This document shows, one piece after another, positions 9,851 through 18,611 of a stretch of DNA of 64,000 bases; position 1 is the first letter of the stretch; the number at the start of each line of letters is the position of its first letter. The notes under the pieces were generated by a model. That model was not told the DNA's origin. It saw only the letters and a list, made by a program, of their open reading frames with translations, and ran no database searches. The position numbers and the translations under genes are program-made. Location of the stretch: NCBI GenBank assembly GCA_026129465.1, contig JAHCIA010000001.1, positions 3,135,503 through 3,199,502 of the forward strand, given 5' to 3'. Source of the DNA: Flavobacteriales bacterium. Lineage in GTDB: Bacteria > Bacteroidota > Bacteroidia > Flavobacteriales_F > PHOS-HE28.

Positions 9851-10371
9851 AACCAACACGACCGGACGACATGGACAGCCAGAACATACACGCCCAGCTT
9901 CGCATCGTGGGCGGGCAGTTGGTGGAGGCACGCCGCGCGGCGCTCGCCTCGCAGGCCTCCGCACCGCACCACCTGGAACCCGTGGCCTCCTTGGGCGACG
10001 CGCTCTACGTGAACGATTCGCGCTCCACCTTCCTCGACGCCACGTTGGCTTCCATCGCCGAGTTGGACCGGCCCGTGGTGTGGATCGCCGGGGCTTGGAA
10101 CGAGGACATGGACGCGCCGCATGTGCGCCAGCTGCTGGAGAACCGCGTGCAGGCCACCGTGCTCTTCGGCCCGCAGCCCGACCATGTGCTCGCCCTGGTG
10201 CCTGAGCGTCTGCTCCACGCCGATGATCTGCGCACGGCCGTCTTCCTCGCGCGTGAACTGGCGCGTGCCGGCGACGTGGTGCTCTTCAGTCCCGCATGCC
10301 CCAGCGGCAACGGCTTCGCCAACTACGAGGAGCGCGGCGCCGAATTCAAACGCGCTGTTCGCGACCTCTGA
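9847..10371 (+). CDS. Stand-alone MurD C-terminal-domain-like protein
   Basis: A 174-residue protein of unknown function encoded between murD and ftsW. From about residue 41 on it aligns end to end with the C-terminal domain of the neighbouring MurD: VNDSRST (residues 55-61) against INDSKAT, VVWIAGAWNEDMD against [13 protein letters not shown], and GDVVLFSPACPS...ANYEERG against [12 protein letters not shown]...ENYEDRG. It lacks the ATP P-loop and the UDP-binding domain, so it cannot be a ligase alone. The Lys of the SKAT loop is Arg here, and the GGEDKG loop is changed. Starts at GTG 9847, overlapping the murD stop (GTGA), or ATG 9871. It probably arose by partial murD duplication. A regulatory or scaffold role is only a guess. 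Confidence 0.85.
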   Translation: MKPTRPDDMDSQNIHAQLRIVGGQLVEARRAALASQASAPHHLEPVASLGDALYVNDSRSTFLDATLASIAELDRPVVWIAGAWNEDMDAPHVRQLLENRVQATVLFGPQPDHVLALVPERLLHADDLRTAVFLARELARAGDVVLFSPACPSGNGFANYEERGAEFKRAVRDL

Positions 10372-10389
10372 TCCAACCTCCGACCACCC

Positions 10390-11586
10390 GTGACAGCCCT
10401 CCTCAACCGCCTGCCCGGCGACCGCGTCATCTGGATGACGGCCATCTTCCTGGGCCTCATCAGTCTGCTGGCGGTGTACAGCTCCATCAGCTCGCTGGCA
10501 TTCACGCGCGAGGGCGGAAGCACCACGCATTTCCTGGTGAAGCATGGGTTGATGCTGCTGAGCGGCGGTGTGATCATGTTCTACGCTGGCCGACTGCGAT
10601 TCGGGATCTGGTCGCGCTTGTCCAAACTGCTCATCGGGCTCACGGCGGTGCTGCTGTTGCTCACCCTGGTACTGGGGTCGAACATCAACGATGCCAGCCG
10701 CTGGATCACCATACCCATCATCAACCAGAGTTTCCAGACGAGCGACCTGGCCAAGGTGGTGCTCATCACCTACCTGGCGCGCGTGCTGGGCAAGCACCAT
10801 GGTGAACCCTGGACGCTGCGCGATGTGGTGCTGCGTCTGATGCTGCCCATCGGGGTGATCTGCGGGTTGATCCTCCCGGCCAACTTCTCCACCGCCGCCG
10901 TGCTCTTCCTCACCTGCCTCATCCTCATGTTCGTGGGCCAGGTGCCCTTGAAGTGGATCGGCGTCACGGTGGGTGCCGCGCTCGCCGCGATGCTGACGCT
11001 GGTGGCGGTGAACGAGGCGCTCGGCGCGATCGACCCCAAGCTGGAATTCCTGCCGCGCGTGAGCACCTGGGAGAAGCGCCTGCGCGTGCATGGCGACGAC
11101 GGCAACGTGGCGAACTACCAGGTGGAGCACGCCAAGATCGCCATCGCCAGCGGCGGGCTGTTGCCCAACGGACCGGGCAGCGGCGCATCACGGAACTGGC
11201 TGCCGCACCCCTACTCCGACATGATCTACGCCTTCATCGTGGAGGAGTACGGCAGCCTCTTCGGCGGGCTCGGCCTCATTCTGCTCTATCTCATCCTGCT
11301 TTTCCGCGCGGTGCGCATCGCGGGCCGCTGCCCCAAGCCCTTTGGCGCGCTCGCCGCCGTGGGTCTCTCGCTCATGCTCGTGCTGCAGGCCATGGTGAAC
11401 ATGGCCGTGGCGGTGAACCTGGTGCCCGTTACCGGCCAGCCGCTGCCCCTGGTGAGCATGGGCGGCACGTCCATCTGGTTCACCTGCCTTGCCATCGGCA
11501 TCGTGCTCAGTGTGAGCCGTGCCATCGAAACGGATCCGAACACCGAAGACAAACATGTCCGCCGTGCCCGCACAGCAGCCGCTTAG
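10390..11586 (+). CDS. ftsW: Septal peptidoglycan polymerase FtsW (SEDS family)
   Basis: Polytopic SEDS glycosyltransferase that polymerises lipid II at the septum with FtsI. The 398-residue product shows about ten membrane helices and family motifs: NDASRWITIP after helix 3, the segment with FLPRVSTWEKRL, YQVEHAKIAIASGG, the loop GPGSGASRNWLPHPYSDMIYAFIVEEYG and the C-terminal TGQPLPLVSMGGTSIW. It starts with GTG at 10390, 18 bases after the MurD-like gene, and its end overlaps murG by 32 bases. Confidence 0.95.
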   Translation: MTALLNRLPGDRVIWMTAIFLGLISLLAVYSSISSLAFTREGGSTTHFLVKHGLMLLSGGVIMFYAGRLRFGIWSRLSKLLIGLTAVLLLLTLVLGSNINDASRWITIPIINQSFQTSDLAKVVLITYLARVLGKHHGEPWTLRDVVLRLMLPIGVICGLILPANFSTAAVLFLTCLILMFVGQVPLKWIGVTVGAALAAMLTLVAVNEALGAIDPKLEFLPRVSTWEKRLRVHGDDGNVANYQVEHAKIAIASGGLLPNGPGSGASRNWLPHPYSDMIYAFIVEEYGSLFGGLGLILLYLILLFRAVRIAGRCPKPFGALAAVGLSLMLVLQAMVNMAVAVNLVPVTGQPLPLVSMGGTSIWFTCLAIGIVLSVSRAIETDPNTEDKHVRRARTAAA

Positions 11587-12676
11587 GGTGATGATCGCCG
11601 GTGGAGGCACCGGTGGTCACATCTTCCCCGCGATCGCCATCGCCAACGCGGTGCGCGAGCGTGAGGCGGGGACGGACTTCCTTTTCGTGGGAGCCGAAGG
11701 CCGCATGGAGATGGAGAAGGTGCCCGCGGCGGGCTACCGCATCGAATCATTGCCGATCCGTGGTTACCAACGCGGCGATCCGTTGCGCAATCTGGGTCTG
11801 CCTTGGCGCCTGCTGCGCAGCATGTTCAAGGCGCGCCGGCTGGTGAAGCGCTACCGTCCGCATGTGGCGGTGGGCGTGGGCGGCTACGCGAGCGGACCGC
11901 TCCTGGCCGCCGCGCAGCGCATGGGCGTTCCCACCCTGATCCAGGAGCAGAACAGTTATCCGGGCCGCACCAACATGCTCCTCGCCAAGCGTGCGCAACG
12001 CATCTGCGTGGCCTATGCGGGCATGGAGAAGTATTTTCCGAAGGAGAAGCTGTTGCTCACCGGCAATCCGGTGCGGCAGGACGTGGTGCGTCTCGCGGGC
12101 AAGCGGCCTCGGGGCCTGGAGCATTTTGGCCTCACGGATGGAAAGCCCGTGTTGTTCATCACCGGCGGCAGTCTCGGCGCGCGCGGCATCAACCATGGCG
12201 TGGAAGCGGCGCTCGCAGCCTGGATGACGTCGGGTGTGCAGGTGATCTGGCAGACCGGCAAGCCCTTCTTCGAGCAGGCGCGCAAGGCGGTGGACGCACT
12301 CGGCTATGCCGACTGCAAGGTGATGGCCTTCGTGGACCGCATGGACCTGGCCTATGCCGTGGCCGATCTGGTGGTGGCACGCGCGGGGGCGATCAGCGTG
12401 AGTGAGTTGTGCCTGGTGCACAAGCCCGCCATCCTGGTGCCGCTGCCCACCGCCGCCGAAGACCACCAGACGCACAACGCACGCGCCCTCACCGACCGCG
12501 GGGCCGCCGTGTTGCTGCGCGACGATGAGGCCGTGGAGAAGCTCGGCACCACCGTGCTGGACCTGATACGGAACAAGGAAGCACTGGACCGCCTCGCGCT
12601 CGCCATCGCGGGCATGGGCACACACAACGCCGCCGAAGCCATCGCCGCCGAGGTGATCAGGATCGCGAAACGATGA
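11555..12676 (+). CDS. murG: Lipid II synthase MurG (N-acetylglucosaminyltransferase)
   Basis: Peripheral GT28 glycosyltransferase on the inner leaflet that converts lipid I to lipid II. The 373-residue product begins after a short tail with the MurG signature MIAGGGTGGHIFPA. It also shows GVGGYASGPLLAAA, IQEQNSYPGRTN, the C-domain GGSLGARGIN, and RAGAISVSELCLVHKPAILVPLP for UDP-GlcNAc binding. ATG 11555 was chosen because the family starts there; an in-frame start at 11519 would lie deep inside ftsW. Overlaps murC by 4 bases. Confidence 0.96.
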   Translation: MSAVPAQQPLRVMIAGGGTGGHIFPAIAIANAVREREAGTDFLFVGAEGRMEMEKVPAAGYRIESLPIRGYQRGDPLRNLGLPWRLLRSMFKARRLVKRYRPHVAVGVGGYASGPLLAAAQRMGVPTLIQEQNSYPGRTNMLLAKRAQRICVAYAGMEKYFPKEKLLLTGNPVRQDVVRLAGKRPRGLEHFGLTDGKPVLFITGGSLGARGINHGVEAALAAWMTSGVQVIWQTGKPFFEQARKAVDALGYADCKVMAFVDRMDLAYAVADLVVARAGAISVSELCLVHKPAILVPLPTAAEDHQTHNARALTDRGAAVLLRDDEAVEKLGTTVLDLIRNKEALDRLALAIAGMGTHNAAEAIAAEVIRIAKR

Positions 12677-14055
12677 AGGACCTGCGCGGACATATGCTCT
12701 TCTTCATCGGTGTCGGTGGCATCGGCATGAGCGGCCTGGCGCGCTACTTCCGCCGGCAGGGCGCCACGGTGGCGGGCTACGACCGCACGCCCAGCGAGCT
12801 CACGAACCAGCTGCAGAGCGAAGGCATCCACGTGCAGTTCGCCGAGGACCACGCGCTCATCCCGGACGAGTTCCGTGACGCCCCTGCCGAGGTGATGGTG
12901 GTGCGCACGCCCGCCGTGCCTGGCGACAGTCCGTTGCTGCGCTGGTGGGAGGAACGTGGCGCACGGATCCTGAAACGCGCCGAGGTGCTTGGCATGGTGA
13001 CGCACGACCGCCGCACGGTGGCCGTGGCCGGCACACATGGCAAGACCACCGTGAGCACCATGCTCGCCCACCTGCTCACCGCCGGTGGCGTGAAGTGCAA
13101 CGCCTTCCTCGGAGGCATCGCGGCCAACTACGGCACCAATGTGCTGCTGCACGACGAGGCCACGGTGAACGTGGTGGAGGCCGACGAGTACGACCGCAGT
13201 TTCCTGCGCCTGCGACCCACCGAAGCCATCGTCACCGCCATGGATCCCGACCACCTGGACATCTATGGCACGGCCGAGGCCATGTTCACCGCCTACACCG
13301 AGTTCGCAGCGCTCTGCACAGGCACCATGCTCGTGCATGAACGCCTGGCGGAACGTTTCGCGGGCCGCGATGGTCTGCGCACTTATGCGCTGGGCGGCAC
13401 CGGTACGCCGCGCGCTGAGAACCTGCGTGTGGAGCAGGGCGCGCACGTCTTCGATCTGGTGGCCGATGGACATCGCCTGGAAGGATTGAGCCTGGGCATG
13501 CCCGGCCGCCACAACGTGGAGAACGCCATCGCGGCGAGCGCCATGGCATTGCACGTGGGTGTGGACGAAGCGCGTTTGCGCGATGCGTTGTCCTCCTTCC
13601 GTGGCGTCTCGCGCCGCTTCGAGGTGCGGCTTCGTGGATCGCGTGGCGTGCTCATCGATGACTATGCGCACCACCCGGTGGAACTGGAAGCCTGCATAGC
13701 CAGCGTGCGCGAGCTGCATCCCGGCCGGCACGTCACGGGCATCTTCCAACCGCACCTGTTCAGCCGCACACGCGACCTGGCGCCCGATTTCGCCACCGCG
13801 CTCGCCAAGCTGGACGCCCTGATCCTGCTGGACATCTACCCGGCGCGCGAGGAACCCATCGAAGGCATCACCAGCGCGTGGCTTCTGGAGCGGGTATCCC
13901 TGGGTGACAAGACCGTTTGCGCACGAGTCGACCTGCTGGACCTGCTGCGTGCGCGTGACACCGACGTGGTGCTCACCCTCGGCGCGGGCGACATCGACCG
14001 CCTGGTGCCATCCATAGAAAGCCTGTTGGACCAACGATCACGGCCATGGACCTGA
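12673..14055 (+). CDS. murC: UDP-N-acetylmuramate:L-alanine ligase MurC
   Basis: Cytosolic ligase adding L-Ala to UDP-MurNAc, the first stem-peptide step. The 460-residue product has the N-terminal FFIGVGGIGMSGLAR nucleotide loop, the P-loop VAGTHGKTTVS, the VVEADEYDRSFL motif and ATP-site MDPDHLDIYG, and in the C-terminal domain DDYAHHPVELEA. Overlaps murG by 4 bases and ftsQ by 10 bases. Function is secure. Confidence 0.97.
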   Translation: MKDLRGHMLFFIGVGGIGMSGLARYFRRQGATVAGYDRTPSELTNQLQSEGIHVQFAEDHALIPDEFRDAPAEVMVVRTPAVPGDSPLLRWWEERGARILKRAEVLGMVTHDRRTVAVAGTHGKTTVSTMLAHLLTAGGVKCNAFLGGIAANYGTNVLLHDEATVNVVEADEYDRSFLRLRPTEAIVTAMDPDHLDIYGTAEAMFTAYTEFAALCTGTMLVHERLAERFAGRDGLRTYALGGTGTPRAENLRVEQGAHVFDLVADGHRLEGLSLGMPGRHNVENAIAASAMALHVGVDEARLRDALSSFRGVSRRFEVRLRGSRGVLIDDYAHHPVELEACIASVRELHPGRHVTGIFQPHLFSRTRDLAPDFATALAKLDALILLDIYPAREEPIEGITSAWLLERVSLGDKTVCARVDLLDLLRARDTDVVLTLGAGDIDRLVPSIESLLDQRSRPWT

Positions 14056-14870
14056 AGAAGCGCCTCCTTCGTTCGCTGCGTTTGCTGGGCATCGCCTTGG
14101 CGGTGGCCGGTGTTCCTGTGCTGCTCGCATTCGTGGAACGTGTCAACCACGCGCGTCCCGTGTCGGAGATCGATGTGCGGCTCACCGGCGACCCCGGCCT
14201 GCACTTCGTGGACGAGGCCGTCATCCGCCAGGCGGTGCTGGACCGTGGCACGGCGGTGATCGGCGCGCCCATCGGCAGCGTGGACCTGCCCTCCATCGAG
14301 GAACGGCTGCTCGCCCTGCCCGCGGTGGCCACCGCCGAGGCGTACCACACCATGGATGGGACACTGCACGTGAAGGTGCGCCAGCGCGATCCGCTGGTGC
14401 GTGTCTTCAACCGCGATGGTGAGAGCTTCTACATCGATCGCGAAGGATGGACCATGCCCGTGAGCGAGGCCTGGACCGCACGCGTGCCCGTGGTCACCGG
14501 CCACTTGGAGGAGGTCGGTGCGCGCGACGGATCGTACCGCGTGGACGAGGCGACCACCACGGACGGCCATTCGCGCGACATCCATCGGCTCGCGCTCTTC
14601 ATCCATGCGCGGCCGCTTTGGAAGGCCTTGATCGAACAGGTCGTGGTGGACCATGAAGGCGTCTTCGAGCTCATCCCCAAAGTGGGCGGGCAGCGCATCG
14701 TGCTCGGATCGCCCGCCAGCTGGCCCGATGAGGACGCGCTGGCCGAGCGCTTCACCAAACTGGAACTCTTCTACCGCGAGGGCATTCCGCGCAGCGACTG
14801 GCGTCGCTATCAACGCGTGGACCTGCGCTTCGCCGGACAGATCGTTTGCACCCAAAGAACAACGCCCTAA
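14046..14870 (+). CDS. ftsQ: Cell division protein FtsQ
   Basis: Bitopic inner-membrane divisome protein. The 274-residue product has a short basic cytoplasmic tail, one membrane helix (LLGIALAVAGVPVLLAFV, about residues 13-30) and a periplasmic part. That part includes a degenerate POTRA-like segment and the FtsQ-type run of LPAVATAEAYHTMDGTLHVKV, then RDPLVRVFNRDGESFYIDREG. The phylum's FtsQ proteins are divergent, and the position between murC and ftsA supports the call. Confidence 0.9.
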   Translation: MDLKKRLLRSLRLLGIALAVAGVPVLLAFVERVNHARPVSEIDVRLTGDPGLHFVDEAVIRQAVLDRGTAVIGAPIGSVDLPSIEERLLALPAVATAEAYHTMDGTLHVKVRQRDPLVRVFNRDGESFYIDREGWTMPVSEAWTARVPVVTGHLEEVGARDGSYRVDEATTTDGHSRDIHRLALFIHARPLWKALIEQVVVDHEGVFELIPKVGGQRIVLGSPASWPDEDALAERFTKLELFYREGIPRSDWRRYQRVDLRFAGQIVCTQRTTP

Positions 14871-14882
14871 GCACCAACACCC

Positions 14883-16181
14883 ATGGACAACAACCAAGAG
14901 ATCGTCGCAGGCCTGGACATCGGCACGACGAAGATCGCCTGCATCGTCGGGCGCAAGAACGAGCAGGGAAAGATCGAGATCCTCGGCATGGGCAAGTCCC
15001 GCTCGGACGGCGTCACGCGCGGCGTGGTGGCCAACATCCAGAAGACCGTGGACAGCATCATCGCCGCCGTGCGACAGGCCGAGGACAGCGCCGGGGTGGA
15101 CATCGGCACGGTGAACGTGGGCATCGCCGGGCAGCATATCCGCAGCATGCAGCACCGTGGCATGAAGATGCGCCAGAGCCTGGAGGAGGAGATCACCCAG
15201 GGCGACATCGACCTGTTGATCGATGAGACCTACCGCCTGGTGATGCCGCCGGGCGAGGAGATCATCCACGTGCTGCCGCAGGAGTACATCGTGGACAACG
15301 AGCAGGGCATCCGCGACCCCATCGGCATGAGCGGCATCCGCCTGGAGGCCAACTTCCACATCATCAGCGGGCAGGTCACCGCCGCGCGCAACATCAACAA
15401 GTGCGTGCACCGCGCCAACCTGGAGGTGACCGAGCTGATCCTGGAGCCCCTGGCCAGCGCGGACGCCGTGCTCAGCGCCGAGGAGAAGGAGGCCGGTGTG
15501 GCGCTGGTGGACATCGGCGGCGGCACCACGGACATCGCCATCTTCTATGACAACATCATCCGCCACACCGCGGTGATCCCCTTCGGCGGCAACGTCGTCA
15601 CCGAGGACATCCGCCAGGGCTGCGGCATCATGCGCGACCAGGCCGAACTGCTCAAGACCAAGTTCGGCAGTGCCCTCGCCGCGGAGAACAAGGAGAACGA
15701 GGTGGTGTGCATCCCCGGCCTGCGCGGCCGGGACCCCAAGGAGATCAGCCTGCGCACACTGGCGGAGATCATCCAAAGCCGCATGGAGGAGATCCTCGAG
15801 CACGTGCATTTCGAGATCAAGAACAGCGGCATGGAGAAGCAGCTCATCGCGGGCATCGTGCTCACCGGTGGAGGCTCGCAACTGAAACACCTCAAGCAGC
15901 TGGTGGAGTACCTCACCGGCATGAGCGCGCGCATCGGCTACCCCAATGAACACATCGCCAAGAGCGCCGTGGAGGACGTGACCAGCCCGCTGCACGCCAC
16001 CGGTGTGGGCCTGGTGATGAAAGGCTTCGACTACCTGGAGCGTCGCCGTCCCAAGACGGTGGAGACGCGCAACCCGCAGAAGGCCCCCGTGCGCGACCAC
16101 AGCGAGAAGGGCCGCATCGGCAAGTTCTTCGGCTCGGTGCTCAGCGGCGCCAGCGACCTGTTGAAGGACGACGACAATTGA
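14883..16181 (+). CDS. ftsA: Cell division protein FtsA
   Basis: Actin-like ATPase that tethers FtsZ to the membrane. The 432-residue product shows phosphate-1 motif GLDIGTTKIACIVG, the 1C domain in the first third (GVTRGVVANIQKTVDSI), phosphate-2 motif LVDIGGGTTDIAIF and adenosine motif GIVLTGGGSQLK. It ends in an amphipathic membrane-targeting stretch, GRIGKFFGSVLSGASDLL. It lies 12 bases after ftsQ and 44 bases before ftsZ. Confidence 0.97.
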   Translation: MDNNQEIVAGLDIGTTKIACIVGRKNEQGKIEILGMGKSRSDGVTRGVVANIQKTVDSIIAAVRQAEDSAGVDIGTVNVGIAGQHIRSMQHRGMKMRQSLEEEITQGDIDLLIDETYRLVMPPGEEIIHVLPQEYIVDNEQGIRDPIGMSGIRLEANFHIISGQVTAARNINKCVHRANLEVTELILEPLASADAVLSAEEKEAGVALVDIGGGTTDIAIFYDNIIRHTAVIPFGGNVVTEDIRQGCGIMRDQAELLKTKFGSALAAENKENEVVCIPGLRGRDPKEISLRTLAEIIQSRMEEILEHVHFEIKNSGMEKQLIAGIVLTGGGSQLKHLKQLVEYLTGMSARIGYPNEHIAKSAVEDVTSPLHATGVGLVMKGFDYLERRRPKTVETRNPQKAPVRDHSEKGRIGKFFGSVLSGASDLLKDDDN

Positions 16182-16225
16182 ACCGCACCCCATCACATCG
16201 ATCACCCATCAAAAACCCCGACGTC

Positions 16226-17818
16226 ATGAAATTCGACCTTCCCCAGGAGCTCTCCTCGATCATCAAGGTGATCGGCGTGGGCGGCGGCGGCGGCAACGCC
16301 GTGAACCACATGTACCAGCAGGGCATCAAGGGCGTGGACTTCATCGTCTGCAACACCGATCGCCAGGCCCTCGATACCAGCCCCGTGCCGGTGAAACTGC
16401 AACTCGGCACCAGCCTCACCGAGGGCCTCGGCGCCGGCGCGGTGCCCGAGCGCGGCAAGGACGCCGTGCAGGAGAACCTGGACGAGATCCGCCAGCTGCT
16501 CAGCACGCGCACCAAGATGATCTTCATCACCGCCGGCATGGGCGGTGGCACCGGCACCGGCGCCGCGCCCGTCATCGCCAGGATCGCCCGCGAGATGGGC
16601 GTCCTCACCGTGGGCATCGTCACCAGCCCCTTCATCTGGGAGGGTCGCCGCCGCAAGCAGCAGGCCGCCGCCGGCATCGAGGAGATGCGCAACGCCGTGG
16701 ACACCCTGCTGGTGATCAACAACGACCGCCTGCGCGACCTCTTCGGCAACCTCTCGCTGGACAACGCCTTCGAGCATGCGGACAATGTGCTCACCACCGC
16801 CGCGCGCGGCATCGCCGAGATCATCACCAAGACCGGCAAGGTGAACGTGGACTTCGAGGACGTGAAGACCGTGATGACCACCAGTGGCGTGGCCATCATG
16901 GGCATGGCCGAGGCCGAAGGGGAGGACCGCGCCATGCGCGCCGCCCAGGAAGCGCTGGCCTCGCCCCTGCTCAACGACAACGACATCAAGGGCGCCAAGT
17001 TCGTCCTGCTCAACATCACCCATGGTGACCGCGCCGTGCTGATGGACGAGATCTCCGAGATCACCGACCACATCCAGGAAGCCGCCGGCAGCACCGCCGA
17101 TGTGATCTGGGGCTATGGCCGCGATGAAAGCCTCGGCGAGAAGGTGCGCATCACCGTCATCGCCACGGGCTTCCACACCAACCCCGCCACGGGCGAGGTG
17201 GGCGCTATCCCGGCCGAGAAGAAGGTGATGCCGCTGGGCATGCCCGTGCCCACGGAGATCACGCAGGCCATCGCCAATCCGGTGACCGGTGCCGCACCAG
17301 CAGCACCTGCGCCGCCACCCGAAGTGCCCGAGATCAGCGAACCCTACCTGAAGGAGGTGACACCCGCGCCGGTGGCGTCGGTGGAGCCTCAGCGCACCAT
17401 CGAGTTCGATCTGCAGGCCAGCGACGAACCGCGGATCACCGACAGCACCGTGGAGAAGACGGTGCACACGCTCTACGACGCCGTGGAGGAGACCGCGGAC
17501 GCCAACAGCGTGAGCGAGCCGGTGCAGCGCACCAGCGTGGGCGAGGCGCGCCTCACGCCCACCGAGCACCAGGCCCGCGTGGAGGAACGCCAGGCGCGCA
17601 TGCGCGAACTGGCCACCCGCCTGCGCACCGCCAACGGCCTCAACGAGATGGAGCGCGAGCCGGCCTACAAGCGCAAGAACGTGCAGCTGAGCGATTCGCC
17701 GCGCAGCACCGACAGCAGCGTGAGCCGCTACACGCTCTCCGAGGAGACCGACGAGAACGGTGAGCGCCGCGTAGAGTTGAAGCGCAACAACCCCTACCTG
17801 CACGACAACGTGGATTGA
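16226..17818 (+). CDS. ftsZ: Cell division GTPase FtsZ
   Basis: Tubulin-like GTPase that forms the Z ring. The 530-residue product has the N-terminal nucleotide loop KVIGVGGGGGNAVNHM, the T4 GTP loop AGMGGGTGTGAAP, the NNDRLRDLF segment and the T7 loop-type NVDFEDVKTVM. A long acidic and proline-rich linker of about 190 residues follows, ending in the conserved tail peptide NPYLHDNVD, which resembles that of Flavobacteriia. ATG 16226 was chosen by the family start; a TTG-led extension at 16178 is less likely. Confidence 0.97.
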   Translation: MKFDLPQELSSIIKVIGVGGGGGNAVNHMYQQGIKGVDFIVCNTDRQALDTSPVPVKLQLGTSLTEGLGAGAVPERGKDAVQENLDEIRQLLSTRTKMIFITAGMGGGTGTGAAPVIARIAREMGVLTVGIVTSPFIWEGRRRKQQAAAGIEEMRNAVDTLLVINNDRLRDLFGNLSLDNAFEHADNVLTTAARGIAEIITKTGKVNVDFEDVKTVMTTSGVAIMGMAEAEGEDRAMRAAQEALASPLLNDNDIKGAKFVLLNITHGDRAVLMDEISEITDHIQEAAGSTADVIWGYGRDESLGEKVRITVIATGFHTNPATGEVGAIPAEKKVMPLGMPVPTEITQAIANPVTGAAPAAPAPPPEVPEISEPYLKEVTPAPVASVEPQRTIEFDLQASDEPRITDSTVEKTVHTLYDAVEETADANSVSEPVQRTSVGEARLTPTEHQARVEERQARMRELATRLRTANGLNEMEREPAYKRKNVQLSDSPRSTDSSVSRYTLSEETDENGERRVELKRNNPYLHDNVD

Positions 17819-17873
17819 CCGCACATGGCTCCCGGTCATGGGCACATGACCACATGGGCACATGAACACCGCC

Positions 17874-18332
17874 ATGGACCTGCAACAGAGGATCGACGTC
17901 GACATCAAGGCCGCCATGCTGGCCCGCGACAAGGACCGGCTGAACGCGCTGCGCGCCATCAAGAGCGCCATTCTGCTGGAACTGACCAAGGAAGGCCCGG
18001 GGAAGGGGCTGGACGAGGCCACCGGGCTGAAACTCCTGCAGAAGCTGCACAAACAGCGTATGGAGAGCGCGGCGATCTACCACGAGCAGCAGCGCGCCGA
18101 GTTGGCGGCCGAGGAGGAGGCGCAGGCCAGGGTGATCGAAGCCTACCTGCCCAAGCGCATGGACCTGGCCGAACTGGAGTCCAGCGTCATCGCCCTCATC
18201 GGCGAGCTGGGCGCCAGTGGCATGAAGGACATGGGCCGCGTGATGGGCGAGGCCAACAAACGCTGGGCGGGCCAGGCCGATGGCAGCGCCATCGCCGCGC
18301 TGGTGAAGAAGCTGCTGGCGGCCGGTGGGTGA
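17874..18332 (+). CDS. GatB/YqeY domain protein
   Basis: A small cytosolic protein (152 residues from this ATG) of the YqeY family, related to the tail domain of GatB, the amidotransferase subunit that binds tRNA. Seen: the family start LQQRIDVDIKAAMLARDKDRL, ALRAIKSAI, then EAYLPKRMDLAELE and GMKDMGRVMGEANKRWAGQADG. An in-frame ATG at 17862 is an alternative, but the family aligns from 17874. It is the last gene of the dcw operon, followed by a strong hairpin. Its exact role is unknown; a link to tRNA-dependent amidation is inferred only from the fold. Just upstream, ATGGGCACATGA occurs twice (17838, 17854). Confidence 0.85.
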   Translation: MDLQQRIDVDIKAAMLARDKDRLNALRAIKSAILLELTKEGPGKGLDEATGLKLLQKLHKQRMESAAIYHEQQRAELAAEEEAQARVIEAYLPKRMDLAELESSVIALIGELGASGMKDMGRVMGEANKRWAGQADGSAIAALVKKLLAAGG

Positions 18333-18356
18333 CCGGCCGACGAATGGACCAATGTG

Positions 18357-18384
18357 ACGAAGCGCGCCGAAAGGCGCGCTTCGT
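18357..18384 (+). terminator. Hairpin terminator closing the dcw operon
   Basis: Perfect 12-bp stem: ACGAAGCGCGCC at 18357-18368, tetraloop GAAA, and GGCGCGCTTCGT at 18373-18384. It starts 25 bases after the yqeY-like stop. No strong T tract follows, which is common in high-GC genomes. Bases 18385-18558 after it show nothing I can assign. Confidence 0.75.
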
Positions 18385-18558
18385 GGTTCGAAGGGTGTGC
18401 GAGCAGCTTGCCTGTGCAGGATCCCTTCGTGCCTCAGGAGACCCCGCGGTGGCCCAGGTCAAGTGCATGACAAAGTCACACATTGGTCCACACCTGCATT
18501 TTAACGCGTGATCCATGCCTTTGAACGGTATAGAATTGGAAATAGATGTTTCTGCGGA

Positions 18559-18590
18559 TTTGGTGCTCGTGCACTTTCGCATTACGTTCG
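18559..18590 (+). promoter_or_regulatory. Putative Bacteroidota promoter of the poly-C gene
   Basis: A -33 box TTTG at 18559-18562, a 20-base spacer and a -7-like box TACGTTCG at 18583-18590 fit the Bacteroidota pattern TTTG-N19/20-TAnnTTTG with one mismatch. The ATG at 18612 follows 21 bases later. A weaker alternative lies at 18520-18550. Confidence 0.5.
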
Positions 18591-18611
18591 TTCCACCCTG
18601 TTCCATCGATC

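Noticed and set aside
17838-17865. Repeated ATGGGCACATGA upstream of the yqeY-like gene
   Set aside because: Two short imperfect copies of 12 bases in a 55-base gap; too little to call an operator or a mobile remnant.
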